A stretch of 64,000 nucleotides of DNA from Thermoplasmata archaeon. Lineage in GTDB: Archaea > Thermoplasmatota > Thermoplasmata > Methanomassiliicoccales > Methanomethylophilaceae. The stretch is taken from NCBI GenBank assembly GCA_015063285.1, contig SUST01000002.1:1-64000 (forward strand). The letters run 5' to 3'. Shown here piece after piece: positions 8,939 through 18,134 of this stretch (positions are counted from its first letter, which is position 1; the number at the start of each line of letters is the position of its first letter). The position numbers and the translations under genes are program-made. The notes under the pieces are model-generated. The model was not told the origin of the DNA. It saw only the letters and a program-made list of their open reading frames with translations, and searched no databases.

Positions 8939-9058
8939 ATGGTCTTCCGGTCTGCTTTTTCGGCTTGTTTTCTCAGGCCGGTCGACCGCATCCCCTCGGA
9001 CATACGGACCGTCCGCGGCAAACCCCTTCTCTGCAGGGGCACCAAGCAGAGCGAATAA
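8939..9058 (+). CDS. possible 39-aa peptide
   Basis: A short frame in the 268-base gap between two operon genes. GGTGAGGTC directly precedes its ATG, a good ribosome site, and it ends with TAA 15 bases before the next gene. The peptide is basic with two cysteines and resembles nothing known to me. The gap could equally be an untranslated spacer. Confidence 0.3.
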   Translation: MVFRSAFSACFLRPVDRIPSDIRTVRGKPLLCRGTKQSE

Positions 9059-9072
9059 AGAAGGTGTCAACA

Positions 9073-9828
9073 ATGGCAAACAGATATTTCAGGCCCGGAG
9101 AAGTGGACGATATTTTCGGTTCCATGGATCGCGTCAAGGCCACGAAGTACGCCCACAAGGTCCTTGCCAACAGGGATTCCCCTGTCGTCAACAAGGATGC
9201 CGTGGCTGCGTACATGAGCGCACACCCTGAGAAGTTCCTCACCCAGGAGCAGATCGACCTCGATCCGTCCATCATGGGAAGGAGATCCTTCTTCGGGGGA
9301 AGGAAGACCAGAAGGCCCATCGCCGAGGTACGCTCCGTCGAGGAGATCTCCAAGGCGGTCAGCAACATGGGCACCCCTCTCAGGAGGAGGATGTACCTGG
9401 AGAGCATCATCGACAATCCGGACACCCCGGCGGAGACCCGCCAGAATGCGAAGGATTTCATGAACCTCAACAGGGACCGCCTCGCTACTGACAAGCAGGT
9501 GGAGGCCTATAAGGCAAGGAAGGCTGCAGAGGCAGCTGACCCCGAGCTGAGGAACAGGAGGTTCTGGTCCAGGTTCTGGAAGTCCAAGGAGGACTACGCG
9601 AAGATGTCCCCCAAGGAGAAGAAGTTCTTCGGAATAGCCTTCCAGAACAAGAATCAGACCCGTACCGCCTCGTATTTCCTGAGGGTACTCACCAACAAGG
9701 AGTCCTCCCAGGAGGACAAGGATGCGGTCACCAAGGTGATCCACGACAATCCCCACATGGTCTTCAAGCACTACAACCGCGACTGGAAGAACGCCCCCAG
9801 AAGGGAGTACGGCACCAGAAGGGAGTGA
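9073..9828 (+). CDS. three-repeat helical protein, unknown
   Basis: A 251-residue basic protein built around three copies of a motif of about 40 residues. They begin near YAHKVLANRDSP, MYLESIIDNPDTP and YFLRVLTNKESS. The pattern is aromatic, two helices, NxxSP turn, Ala-rich helix, HP or NP turn. The same motif appears once in the protein at 22557-23042, at the other end of the virus-like module. The start is the ATG after AAGAAGGTG; an upstream in-frame start would add an unrelated Arg/Pro-rich stretch. Function unknown; a structural or scaffold role is conceivable. Confidence 0.75.
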   Translation: MANRYFRPGEVDDIFGSMDRVKATKYAHKVLANRDSPVVNKDAVAAYMSAHPEKFLTQEQIDLDPSIMGRRSFFGGRKTRRPIAEVRSVEEISKAVSNMGTPLRRRMYLESIIDNPDTPAETRQNAKDFMNLNRDRLATDKQVEAYKARKAAEAADPELRNRRFWSRFWKSKEDYAKMSPKEKKFFGIAFQNKNQTRTASYFLRVLTNKESSQEDKDAVTKVIHDNPHMVFKHYNRDWKNAPRREYGTRRE

Positions 9829-9834
9829 GCAGGG

Positions 9835-12150
9835 ATGGTCGGAATCAGATGTGTGGCAGCGATAGCTATGGCCCTCCTCGTGGTGATGACCTCGGTCGCA
9901 TTCCTCGCGGACGATTCCGACGCTGTCGATGAGCACGGCACCTCGAACCACCCATTGACCGGGTTCTCGTACGACTGCTACATCCTGAAGGAGGACTCCG
10001 ACAGGACATACTATGTGGCTGTGGGAAGCGATGTAAGCATCGTTAGCGGATACCACAAGGATAACTCGTGGTCGGCTCTGACCTACTACAACCCCGGATC
10101 GGTGACCTCCGGATACGGGCTGTCCTTCAACGGCAGCAAGGTTTCCGGTACCATCTCCAAGGAAGGGCTAATCGAGGTCGAGGTCAACCACTCCCAGATG
10201 GGCGTCGTCTACACGGACTTCACCCTGAGGATCTTCGCAGTCAACACCAACCCGGTCTACACCATCACATACGATGCTGGGATCGGACTGGTGAACGGCC
10301 ATCAGACATGGTCCGAGCAGATCCCCGAGGGATCCTTCGCTTCGCTACCTCAGGCCGTCCATTCCAGCGGTGCATACGCATTCATGGGATGGAGCGAGTC
10401 CGAGACTGCAGACGAGGGGGTATCCTCGTACAACGCCACCAGGGACGTCACCCTGCATGCGGTCTGGAAGAGGAACGCGGTGCAGATCAACGATGCCACT
10501 GCCACAGTAACTAGCGGCCAGTCGGCCTCGCTCCCGATCCACACCAGCCCCTCATCCGCTGCGGTATCCATAGGATCGGCCGGAGGTCTTCCTATAGATA
10601 ATATCAAGATTGAAGGCCACGACCTCATCCTCGATATGACCGGAGTGGATCCGGGAACGTACTTCATACAGCTGAACGCATCCTACACGGGATACATCAC
10701 AGGCGAATCCGTCGTCACCGTCAAGGTGCCGATAACCATCGTCAAGCCTATAGAGTACGTCCTCACCGAAGGGGATTTCTTCTCCTACACCCCGGTGACC
10801 AATCCCACCAACGCCGAGATCACACTGGTCTCGGTGACCAAGGACGGCAACCTCGTATCCGATACTGGGCTGCAGGTCAACGGAAGGTCCATAGCAGGGA
10901 CGTTCGATGGGAAGGGGACCTATGCGATTACCTACAGGGCTAGTCTGGAAGGATACGTTGATGTCAGCAACACCGTATTCGTGAAGGTCAACGAGAGACA
11001 GGCATCCGCCCCAGCGCCGGTGATGGGAACAATAACGGCGACTCCGAGGGCAACGGAGCCTAGGGTCTACGACTTCGTGATCTCCGGATACGCCAATGCA
11101 TCGAACATAATCTGGTCCTACGAGGGAGTGGTATTCGCCACATCATCCCCCACGGCACTGTACGAGTTCCCCGCATCCGGCAGCTACACGGTGAAATGCA
11201 CCCTGGCGGGATTCGACGGATTCTTTGTATCGGAGGACGTGTCGGTCATCTGCCTGGACAACTATCACCGCGAGGCGGCTTGGGTCGGGATACCGTACAG
11301 CTTCATCATCGAATCCGATGACGAGGTCAGCATCGAGGACGGCGCCCCGTTCAGCGTGATCACTTCGACACTGGATGGAAAAACGTACAGGATGGTCTCC
11401 GGAACCCCCGGCGACGTCTTCGTGGGCGAATCCTTCGGGGTCAACCTCGGAGACGACTCATGGAGCATCCATGTGTATCCCAGGGAGACCTCCGCGCCGG
11501 TGGTCGATTTCGATCTGGTCCTCAGCGACGACGGTTACACAGTGGTGGCCCTTTTCAAGGGACAGAACGCATCGTTCTACTCCTTCGACTTCAACGGCGA
11601 CGGCATCCCCGAGCAGGGCAACGCCTACACCTACGACAGGGAGGGAAGGTACACCGTGGTCTGCAAGGCAGTCAACAATGTATCCGAGACCTCCAAGTCG
11701 GACATGGTGTCGATCAACGTCATCCCTCACGAGGACGTCTACGTCCTGGAGCTCACCGATTTCCAGATGGTCGTCGGAGAGAGGCTGGACGTCATCCTCA
11801 CGGTGGAGGAGGGCGACATCGTCACGGTCTCCGGCCCCGCGGCCGATTTCGTCACCGTGAGGGACGGTTCCACCCTCAGGGCTGAACCCACCGAGAAGGG
11901 CGTCTTCGATCTGAAGGTCACCGTCCATCACGACAACGGCACATCCGTCTCCAAGACGGTGAAGGTCACGGTAAGGGGCGACGAGGTCCAGGACCTGGTG
12001 GAGGAGAAGCACGACTACATGGTGGTCATGGCGATCTTCTTCATCATCTCGGTCTCGGCTATTGCGGTCTTCATCCTCAGGGACATCAAGACCCCGATCC
12101 AGAAACCTTCGCTTATCGGCAGGTACCTCCGCAGGAGGCAGTACAGATGA
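9835..12150 (+). CDS. large secreted surface protein with C-terminal TM anchor
   Basis: A 771-residue protein with a signal peptide ending near DDSDAV. An N-terminal domain of about 90 residues is shared with the 14037 protein (HGTS..PL start, TSGYGLS and SGTISK boxes). Next comes an InlB/Flg_new repeat (YTITYDAGIG ... FMGWSES ... LHAVW) and several Ig/PKD-like beta domains. One transmembrane helix near residues 725-745 is followed by a short basic tail. In a virus this plan would suit a receptor-binding spike; in a cell it would be an adhesin. It is followed by small membrane-protein genes with overlapping start and stop codons. Confidence 0.8.
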   Translation: MVGIRCVAAIAMALLVVMTSVAFLADDSDAVDEHGTSNHPLTGFSYDCYILKEDSDRTYYVAVGSDVSIVSGYHKDNSWSALTYYNPGSVTSGYGLSFNGSKVSGTISKEGLIEVEVNHSQMGVVYTDFTLRIFAVNTNPVYTITYDAGIGLVNGHQTWSEQIPEGSFASLPQAVHSSGAYAFMGWSESETADEGVSSYNATRDVTLHAVWKRNAVQINDATATVTSGQSASLPIHTSPSSAAVSIGSAGGLPIDNIKIEGHDLILDMTGVDPGTYFIQLNASYTGYITGESVVTVKVPITIVKPIEYVLTEGDFFSYTPVTNPTNAEITLVSVTKDGNLVSDTGLQVNGRSIAGTFDGKGTYAITYRASLEGYVDVSNTVFVKVNERQASAPAPVMGTITATPRATEPRVYDFVISGYANASNIIWSYEGVVFATSSPTALYEFPASGSYTVKCTLAGFDGFFVSEDVSVICLDNYHREAAWVGIPYSFIIESDDEVSIEDGAPFSVITSTLDGKTYRMVSGTPGDVFVGESFGVNLGDDSWSIHVYPRETSAPVVDFDLVLSDDGYTVVALFKGQNASFYSFDFNGDGIPEQGNAYTYDREGRYTVVCKAVNNVSETSKSDMVSINVIPHEDVYVLELTDFQMVVGERLDVILTVEEGDIVTVSGPAADFVTVRDGSTLRAEPTEKGVFDLKVTVHHDNGTSVSKTVKVTVRGDEVQDLVEEKHDYMVVMAIFFIISVSAIAVFILRDIKTPIQKPSLIGRYLRRRQYR

Positions 12151-12311
12151 CAGACGTTGTCATCCCGGTCACAACGGTATGGGACGTTCTGGCCAACGCT
12201 CTCGACGACCCGTGGTTCTGGGCGCTCTCAGCAGTGGGGGCGTTCGGTACCGCACTGGTAATCAGGTCCAGGCTCAAAGGAGGCTGCTATCGATGGTTCT
12301 CCCTGCGATAA
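12147..12311 (+). CDS. 54-aa single-TM membrane protein
   Basis: The ATG overlaps the previous stop codon (ATGA) and the frame runs 54 codons to TAA. The peptide has one hydrophobic helix (WFWALSAVGAFGTALVI) followed by a basic, cysteine-containing tail. Tight coupling to the large anchored surface protein suggests a joint role in an envelope or coat. Small one-helix proteins of this kind serve as coat proteins in filamentous viruses, but nothing here proves it. Confidence 0.65.
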   Translation: MTDVVIPVTTVWDVLANALDDPWFWALSAVGAFGTALVIRSRLKGGCYRWFSLR

Positions 12312-12538
12312 TCCCTGCGATTGCATCCGCCCTGGCCTGGGTGGGCATCGACCTTGGAATTTCGTACCTCACCAGCGATTCCTCGGACGTATCCTACGTC
12401 TCCGGACTGGACTTCCCCATGTTCCTGGAATCGTACTGGCTTCCTCTCCTACTCTACGGTCTTATGATGGTCTCAGCGGTAGCTCTGGCCATCCCTAAGC
12501 ATACACATTCGAACAACGGTCCCGGCCGCCGTATCTAA
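12293..12538 (+). CDS. 81-aa two-TM membrane protein
   Basis: An 81-residue frame starting inside the previous gene (19-base overlap) with AGGAGG a few bases upstream. It has a hydrophobic N-terminal segment (VLPAIIPAIASALAWVGI), an extracellular-looking loop rich in Ser/Asp, a second helix (LPLLLYGLMMVSAVALAI) and a short basic tail. No family recognised. It belongs to the same chain of small membrane-protein genes. Confidence 0.65.
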   Translation: MVLPAIIPAIASALAWVGIDLGISYLTSDSSDVSYVSGLDFPMFLESYWLPLLLYGLMMVSAVALAIPKHTHSNNGPGRRI

Positions 12539-12562
12539 GGCCGGAACAAACGAGTTGAAACA

Positions 12563-14032
12563 ATGTTTAGCAACATCAAGGCGACCGCATTGTTCGCAGT
12601 CCTCGTCATGGCGATGGCAGGTTTCTGCATCCTTGCGGAATCCCATGAGTCCGACGCTATAGGCGAAGATCTCAGCGCAACATACGGAACGCCCACGAAC
12701 ATCAACATCGCTCCCGGCTACAGGTGGACATACACCCCTGACTTCCCGAGCGATCTCACACAGTACCTCACGGTCTCCCTGAAGGTCAACGACGGAAACG
12801 TCGGATCGGTTAGCGGAAAGACCGTCACAGTGAACATCCCCAGCAACGCCACTGCCGGAACGAAGTACAACGTGGTCATCCAGGCCAGCATGACCTCTCC
12901 GGTCTCCCAGACCGCCTACCAGTACGTGACATTCACAGTGGTTGGCGGACTCTCGGTCTCCGGAACCATCAACGACATAATCAAAGGCAGCAACATCAAC
13001 TTCACCCCCACCGGAACATCCGGAATGGGTACAGTCACATGGACGGTCCAGTCCGGTAAGACCCTTCCGGCAGGCCTCAGCCTGAGCAACGGAAAGGTCA
13101 CAGGAACCCCTACGGCCACTGGCCTTCAGACAGTCTATCTGACAGCCACGGCTCCCGGAGGAGAGACCAAGAACCTCGCGGTCTCATTCACCGTATATTC
13201 CAAGATTGTCGGAGGAGCCGCAGAGACAATCACTTCCTATGGGACCGTGGTCTCTTCCGCAGGCATAACCAATTCCGAGGACATCGGAGTCACTTGGGCG
13301 GTCACCAGCGGCACCCTTCCCACCGGATTCACTCTGAACTCCAGCACCGGAGTCGTCAACGGATCCTCTTCCGAAGTGAAGTCCACCACCATAACCATCA
13401 CGGGAACCTCCAGCCACGGACCTTCCCAGACTGCAACCAAGCAGATCACCATCCAGTCCGAGCCCCAGCTCACGCTCTCCAGCGACTCCAACATCCTGAC
13501 CTACAGGAACAATCCCGTCGAGAAGACCCTCCAGATCACAACCCCCGAGACATCGGCGAAGACCTGGTCCGTAGAGGACTTCTCAGGAGCGTCCGTCGAG
13601 GACGGCGTCCTGAAGATCGTGAACTCCGACCAGCCCGGTCTCAACCAGATGGTCGAGGTCACCTGTCATACGGCATACGGCCAGACCAGGTCCGCGTACT
13701 TCTTCGTCAACGTCGAGGACACCCTAGCTATCTCAGGTGATGACGTCCTCAACGGGGTCTGCGGTACAAGCTCCAAGACCTCCGCCTACACCATGTCCGG
13801 AGGATCCACCAACCAGCTCACAGCTTCCACAGAAGTCCCCGGCCTCTCATGCAGCATCGTCAACAGGGAGCTCCGCGTCATGGGATATTCCCCAGGAGAG
13901 GACCTCACAGTGACCCTGACGGCAACATCCGCCGCGGGACAGACCGCGACCAAGGAGGTAACCGTCAACCTGTACAGCCAGCTGATCTTCACATCCGCAC
14001 CCACCGGCGGAGCGGTCATCTACGCCGTGTGA
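12563..14032 (+). CDS. secreted Ig-like repeat protein ending PTGGAVIYAV
   Basis: A 489-residue protein with a signal peptide (cleavage likely after HESDA) followed by four to five beta-sandwich domains. These are of the putative-Ig/cadherin-like type, with LPAGLSLSNGKVTGTPT and LPTGFTLNSSTGVVNGSS boxes typical of He_PIG domains. There is no C-terminal membrane helix. It ends in FTSAPTGGAVIYAV, and the neighbouring gene product ends in the nearly identical FESSPTGGAIIYAV. That shared end may be an assembly or sorting signal. Thr/Ser-rich throughout. Confidence 0.8.
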   Translation: MFSNIKATALFAVLVMAMAGFCILAESHESDAIGEDLSATYGTPTNINIAPGYRWTYTPDFPSDLTQYLTVSLKVNDGNVGSVSGKTVTVNIPSNATAGTKYNVVIQASMTSPVSQTAYQYVTFTVVGGLSVSGTINDIIKGSNINFTPTGTSGMGTVTWTVQSGKTLPAGLSLSNGKVTGTPTATGLQTVYLTATAPGGETKNLAVSFTVYSKIVGGAAETITSYGTVVSSAGITNSEDIGVTWAVTSGTLPTGFTLNSSTGVVNGSSSEVKSTTITITGTSSHGPSQTATKQITIQSEPQLTLSSDSNILTYRNNPVEKTLQITTPETSAKTWSVEDFSGASVEDGVLKIVNSDQPGLNQMVEVTCHTAYGQTRSAYFFVNVEDTLAISGDDVLNGVCGTSSKTSAYTMSGGSTNQLTASTEVPGLSCSIVNRELRVMGYSPGEDLTVTLTATSAAGQTATKEVTVNLYSQLIFTSAPTGGAVIYAV

Positions 14033-14036
14033 TACG

Positions 14037-15785
14037 ATGATCACCAAGAGCATGAGACTGTTCATGTTCGCGGCCTTGGCCATACTCATGGCCTCGGCCT
14101 GCGTCATGATTTCGGAGAACTCCGAGGAGGCGGACGCGATCTCCAACCACGGAACCTCGTCCAGCCCCCTCGATTCTCTGAGCGCCAACGGGGCCCAGTT
14201 CAACACTGACTCGAACAACTCGTACTACGTGAAGGTAGGGGGAACGGTCAGCATAACCCTCGGATCCAGCGGAAACTATTCCTATTATCCGAACACCGTG
14301 ACATCGGGATACGGCCTCTCCAAAGGCAGCGGGTCCGTCTCCGGAACCATTTCTAAGGCGGGAACGATCTCCGTCGGACTCGTACGCGAGAACTCCAACG
14401 GTAACGTCTCCACTGTGAAGACCATTACGATCTACGCCGTGAACGCCTCGTCGTCCAGCTATACGGAGCAGTCCTACTCGTGGAACGTCGGGGACTCCAT
14501 CAACAAGGTCCTCGGACCCGGAGACGACTTCACGGGATCCATCCCTGGAGTCACATTGTCTTCGTTCATCAATGCTGGTGTACCGTTCGTCAAGGCGGTC
14601 GGTTCTCCAACCACGGCAGGTACCTATGTGATCACCACCGATTATGATTACAAGTTCACCGTCACCGTTACCGGAAGTGCTGCGACTCAGTACACATGCT
14701 ATCTGTACTACAACGCTAACGGCGGATCGGGAGTACCCAGCACCCAGTCCTATTCTGGAACGAGCACTAGCAACCATTCGTTCACCGTCTCGTCTACGAC
14801 CCCCACTAGGTCGGGATACGACTTCCTCGGATGGTCCACATCGTCATCGGCTACCAGCGCCTCATACCAGGGTGGCAGCTCCATCTCCGTATCCTACAAC
14901 GGATCGAAGACGCTGTATGCGGTCTGGCAGGAGAAGGTAACCACCTACACCATTACCGTCTATAAAGGGAACTGGGAAAGCTTCCATGTCCTCGGAGTGG
15001 ATACAGACGTGGTCACCGCGAGCAGCAAGTCCTACACCGTTGAATCGGGAACTAGGTTCGACGTCGACTGGTACGGGGCACAGGACGAGACGGGATCGGG
15101 AACCAACTACACGTACACCGTGAGCTACGATTCCGGATGCTACAACATGGCGTCTTCCCTCTACGGCACCAGCCTCGGGGACTCCGTCACCGTGACCAAG
15201 ACCGCCAAGTACTATCCGGCGGAGGAGATGGGATCGACCACCACCTACAGCTACCAGTACACCATCAAGTACAACGCGAACGGCGGATCCGGTGCCCCAT
15301 CGAACACCACCGCGACGGCTTCCACCACCAGCAAGTCGATAACGTTGTCATCGACGGTGCCGACCAGATCTGGATACACGTTCCTCGGATGGTCAACTTC
15401 ATCATCGGCGACATCGGCGAGCTACCAGGCTGGAACGGCCTACAGCTTCAGCTACGGGTCCACCCAGCTCTATGCGGTCTGGAAGCAGTCCACCATAACC
15501 GTCTCCGGGACCCCCGATACCTACGGTGTCGTTGGTTCCGCGTGGAGCTTCAAGCCCACCGTTTCCGTCAGCGGATGCTCGGTCTCGATAAGTGGAGCCT
15601 CATGGCTCTCTGCCAACGGGACCAACGTATCCGGAACACCCACCAGTCCGGGCACTTACAACGTGACCCTCACATTCTCGAAGTCGGGCTACACATCGGC
15701 GACCAAGACCTTCTCGATCACCGTCCTGTCCGCTCTGAATTTCGAATCATCTCCCACAGGAGGTGCGATCATCTATGCAGTTTGA
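14037..15785 (+). CDS. secreted InlB-repeat protein, paralogue of 9835 N-terminus
   Basis: A 582-residue protein with a signal peptide (cleavage near EEADAI). The N-terminal domain is clearly paralogous to that of the 9835 protein (NHGTSSSPL; VTSGYGLS; VSGTISKAGTI). Two InlB/Flg_new repeats follow (YYNANGGSG..FLGWSTSSSATSAS..YAVW, nearly duplicated), then a He_PIG-like domain and the C-terminal PTGGAIIYAV motif. It starts four bases after the preceding gene. Rapid domain duplication suggests a variable, host-contacting surface protein. Confidence 0.8.
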   Translation: MITKSMRLFMFAALAILMASACVMISENSEEADAISNHGTSSSPLDSLSANGAQFNTDSNNSYYVKVGGTVSITLGSSGNYSYYPNTVTSGYGLSKGSGSVSGTISKAGTISVGLVRENSNGNVSTVKTITIYAVNASSSSYTEQSYSWNVGDSINKVLGPGDDFTGSIPGVTLSSFINAGVPFVKAVGSPTTAGTYVITTDYDYKFTVTVTGSAATQYTCYLYYNANGGSGVPSTQSYSGTSTSNHSFTVSSTTPTRSGYDFLGWSTSSSATSASYQGGSSISVSYNGSKTLYAVWQEKVTTYTITVYKGNWESFHVLGVDTDVVTASSKSYTVESGTRFDVDWYGAQDETGSGTNYTYTVSYDSGCYNMASSLYGTSLGDSVTVTKTAKYYPAEEMGSTTTYSYQYTIKYNANGGSGAPSNTTATASTTSKSITLSSTVPTRSGYTFLGWSTSSSATSASYQAGTAYSFSYGSTQLYAVWKQSTITVSGTPDTYGVVGSAWSFKPTVSVSGCSVSISGASWLSANGTNVSGTPTSPGTYNVTLTFSKSGYTSATKTFSITVLSALNFESSPTGGAIIYAV

Positions 15786-17118
15786 CAACAGAATCCTAGC
15801 AGCAGCCATGGCCCTCGCTTTCATCGTGGGGGCCTTCTCTCTGGTCGGCTCGGAAGTCGATGCCGATCCAGAGATAACGAGGGATTACGGGGAATTCTAC
15901 TCCTACACCCTCCAGTTCGTATTCGACGGAGCCGACGCCCAGACCATCGACTGGGATTTCGGCGACAACACTGAGCATTCAAACGAATGGAACCCCAGGC
16001 ACACATATGCCGCAGTGGGGACATACTTCGTCACTCAGACCACCACCAACACACAGGGAACGACCACTGAGATCTACAAGGTCCAGGTCATGGGATACCC
16101 CAAGCTGACCTTTAACAGCAACGGCGGTTCTGCCGTCTCCGAGATCCAGATGGATTCCTACAACGCAACGGCCACCAGACCTGCGGATCCCATCAGAGAT
16201 GGATATACCTTCGACGGTTGGTATTGCGAAGCCACATTCGAGAACGCCATGGACTGGACCGCAGGCATCACAAGGTCGATGACCCTGTACGCCAAGTGGA
16301 CTCCCGTCCAGGCTCCTGCTGCAACGCACACCGTGACCTTCGATTCCAACGGAGGATCCCCCGTCCAGGCTCAGACGGTCCAGGACGGTATGACCGCAAC
16401 CGCTCCCGCGAACCCTACCAGGGACGGATATGTATTCTCGGTATGGTTCCTTGGAAGCCGCGCATACAGCTTCGACACCCCCGTCACCCAGGATATCACC
16501 CTGACTGCGGTATGGTCGCAGGTCCCCGAGACGGTCTACCGCACGGTGACATTCAACGTCGACGGAGGATCCACCACCGTTCCCATGATCAACGTGGAGA
16601 GCGGAACCCAGATCACCCTTCCCGGATACACCGGAACGAAGGAAGGCTATGCCTTCGGCGGATGGTCATGCAACAGCACCACCTATCAGCCCGGACAGCC
16701 TTTCACCGTGTCTTCCGACATCGTGTTCAAGGCCGTCTGGAGGTCCACTGCTCCTGTGGTCTCCGAGATCGTCGTCACATTCAACGTCGACGGCGGATCC
16801 AAACCCATAGCTGCGATGAACATCCAGTCCGGAGGCATGTTCACCTTCCCCGAATACGACGGAACGAAGGAGGACTGCACATTCGGAGGATGGGCATGCG
16901 GACTCCAGGTCTATCAGCCCGGACAGTCCGTTCAGCTCACAGGCGATGTGACCGTCAAGGCAATCTGGAATGCGGCGGAAAGCGGTTCAGGCGATGATGT
17001 GAATGATGTCATCGACCAGATCAAGGATTTCGTCGAGAAGAACCTCGTCCTGTGCATCATCATCCTCGTGTTGATCGTGCTAGCCATCCTGTACATCAGA
17101 TCAAGGAGGATGTACTGA
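15775..17118 (+). CDS. secreted PKD/InlB-repeat protein with C-terminal TM
   Basis: About 447 residues: signal peptide ending near EVDAD, a PKD-like domain (IDWDFGDNTEHSNEWNPRHTY), four InlB/Flg_new repeats (YTFDGWY, YVFSVWF, YAFGGWS, CTFGGWA) and a C-terminal helix (LVLCIIILVLIVLAILYI) with a basic tail. The start lies inside the end of the previous gene. AGGAGGTG ten bases upstream of this ATG is formed by the codons for the previous protein's TGGA motif. Like 9835 it would be anchored in a membrane with the repeats outside. Confidence 0.8.
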   Translation: MQFDNRILAAAMALAFIVGAFSLVGSEVDADPEITRDYGEFYSYTLQFVFDGADAQTIDWDFGDNTEHSNEWNPRHTYAAVGTYFVTQTTTNTQGTTTEIYKVQVMGYPKLTFNSNGGSAVSEIQMDSYNATATRPADPIRDGYTFDGWYCEATFENAMDWTAGITRSMTLYAKWTPVQAPAATHTVTFDSNGGSPVQAQTVQDGMTATAPANPTRDGYVFSVWFLGSRAYSFDTPVTQDITLTAVWSQVPETVYRTVTFNVDGGSTTVPMINVESGTQITLPGYTGTKEGYAFGGWSCNSTTYQPGQPFTVSSDIVFKAVWRSTAPVVSEIVVTFNVDGGSKPIAAMNIQSGGMFTFPEYDGTKEDCTFGGWACGLQVYQPGQSVQLTGDVTVKAIWNAAESGSGDDVNDVIDQIKDFVEKNLVLCIIILVLIVLAILYIRSRRMY

Positions 17119-17120
17119 CC

Positions 17121-17579
17121 ATGTCAGCCTGGAGCAGTCTGGCCAAGGCGGTCTCGAACCTCTTCGGAAAGGGAGGCTCCACCGCCACGGCCACATGGAC
17201 CAAGACCTGGACGGCCAACGGCGTCAAGAACGTCCAGACCGTCACGAAAGTGGCGGGAGAGGCTGTCCAGGCGGGAGCGAAGACAATCATCACCTGGGGC
17301 AACGCCGCGAAGGTGGCCATCGTCGGAGGGTTCACCTACCTGTTCCTTAACGGGGGCGCATCCAACGTGGTGGCCTCCACCCTCGGCATCAGCCAGGAGG
17401 CGGCCCAGATACTGATCATCTTCGGGTTCATCGTGATGATGGTCCTCATCCTGAGGTACATCGTCAACTACCTGAGGGCCAACCACGGTCTGAACAGGGA
17501 GTATCTCGAGACTCCGATCATCCAGAACACCAGGAACCACTACTGGAACGAGGAGGAGCGCAGATGGGAAAGAAGATGA
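17121..17579 (+). CDS. 152-aa membrane protein, two TM segments
   Basis: The N-terminal third is a Thr/Ala-rich segment (SAWSSLAKAVSNLFGKG...), followed by two hydrophobic helices (VAIVGGFTYLFL and ILIIFGFIVMMVLILRYIV) and a charged C-terminal tail. It starts two bases after the preceding stop, with GGAGG upstream. No family recognised. Its order after the anchored surface proteins and before the ATPase recalls small membrane proteins in pleolipovirus and inovirus operons. Confidence 0.7.
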   Translation: MSAWSSLAKAVSNLFGKGGSTATATWTKTWTANGVKNVQTVTKVAGEAVQAGAKTIITWGNAAKVAIVGGFTYLFLNGGASNVVASTLGISQEAAQILIIFGFIVMMVLILRYIVNYLRANHGLNREYLETPIIQNTRNHYWNEEERRWERR

Positions 17580-17860
17580 TCTTCTGGGTCCCGCTTCTGG
17601 CAGGGCTCCTGAACGCCAGCTTCATCCTCGATCTGGTCGTGACCCTGGGGACCGGGGAATCCCTCGGCTCCCTTCTGAGCGACGCAACAGGGAACACTGT
17701 CGCGAGGGCGGTGGTGGACAGCATCCCCACCGACCCCACCGTCTTCTGGCTGATGGCGGGGTTCATCCTGTTCTTCGTCTGCGCCCTGGAGTGCATCGTC
17801 ATCTACCTGGCGTTCTACTCGGAGATCTCGGATTGCGAGTGCAGGAGGCCCTTCCCATGA
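17564..17860 (+). CDS. 98-aa two-TM membrane protein
   Basis: Overlaps the previous gene by 16 bases and the next by four. Two hydrophobic helices (IFWVPLLAGLLNASFILDLVV and WLMAGFILFFVCALECIVIYLAF) flank a polar loop, and the short tail carries two cysteines (DCECRRP). GGAGGAG lies upstream of the ATG within the previous gene. Function unknown; part of the coupled membrane-protein chain. Confidence 0.65.
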   Translation: MGKKMIFWVPLLAGLLNASFILDLVVTLGTGESLGSLLSDATGNTVARAVVDSIPTDPTVFWLMAGFILFFVCALECIVIYLAFYSEISDCECRRPFP

Positions 17861-18048
17861 ACTTCATCCGCATGATCATAGGGGCCGGGTTATTCCTGGC
17901 ATCCTCATGGCTGTCGCCCTATCTTAGCGACGTCCTGGGGATACCGGAGACCCTGTCCTTCCTGACCGTCGGAGGGATACTGGCCTTCTTCGGAGGCATG
18001 CTGTTCTACTCGGGGGTGAGACCGTCAACATCGTACTATGCGTTCTGA
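17857..18048 (+). CDS. 63-aa two-TM membrane protein
   Basis: Starts at an ATG overlapping the previous stop codon, with GGAGG ten bases upstream. It encodes two hydrophobic segments (IIGAGLFLASSWLSPYL and LTVGGILAFFGGMLFY) separated by a short loop. No homologue recognised. The length is that of a small coat-like or holin-like protein, but there is no direct evidence for either. Confidence 0.6.
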   Translation: MNFIRMIIGAGLFLASSWLSPYLSDVLGIPETLSFLTVGGILAFFGGMLFYSGVRPSTSYYAF

Positions 18049-18134
18049 TGGTCGCCGTCACCGCCTGGGTGTTCATGAGGTCGTTCAGGTACCACATCAT
18101 GAAGATGGATACGGAGGTCCGCGATGTCGTCTGA
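18048..18134 (+). CDS. 28-aa single-TM mini-protein
   Basis: A 28-codon frame whose ATG shares its A with the preceding TGA (TGATG) and whose end overlaps the next gene's start. The peptide has a hydrophobic N-terminal half (MVAVTAWVFM) and a charged C-terminal half. It is supported only by its exact fit between coupled genes. It could also be a spacer with chance reading. Confidence 0.4.
   Translation: MVAVTAWVFMRSFRYHIMKMDTEVRDVV

Noticed and set aside
16218-16997. Long plus-strand frame rich in Arg, His and Gly
   Set aside because: It is a shifted-frame shadow of the InlB-repeat gene 15775-17118, with composition typical of such shadows.
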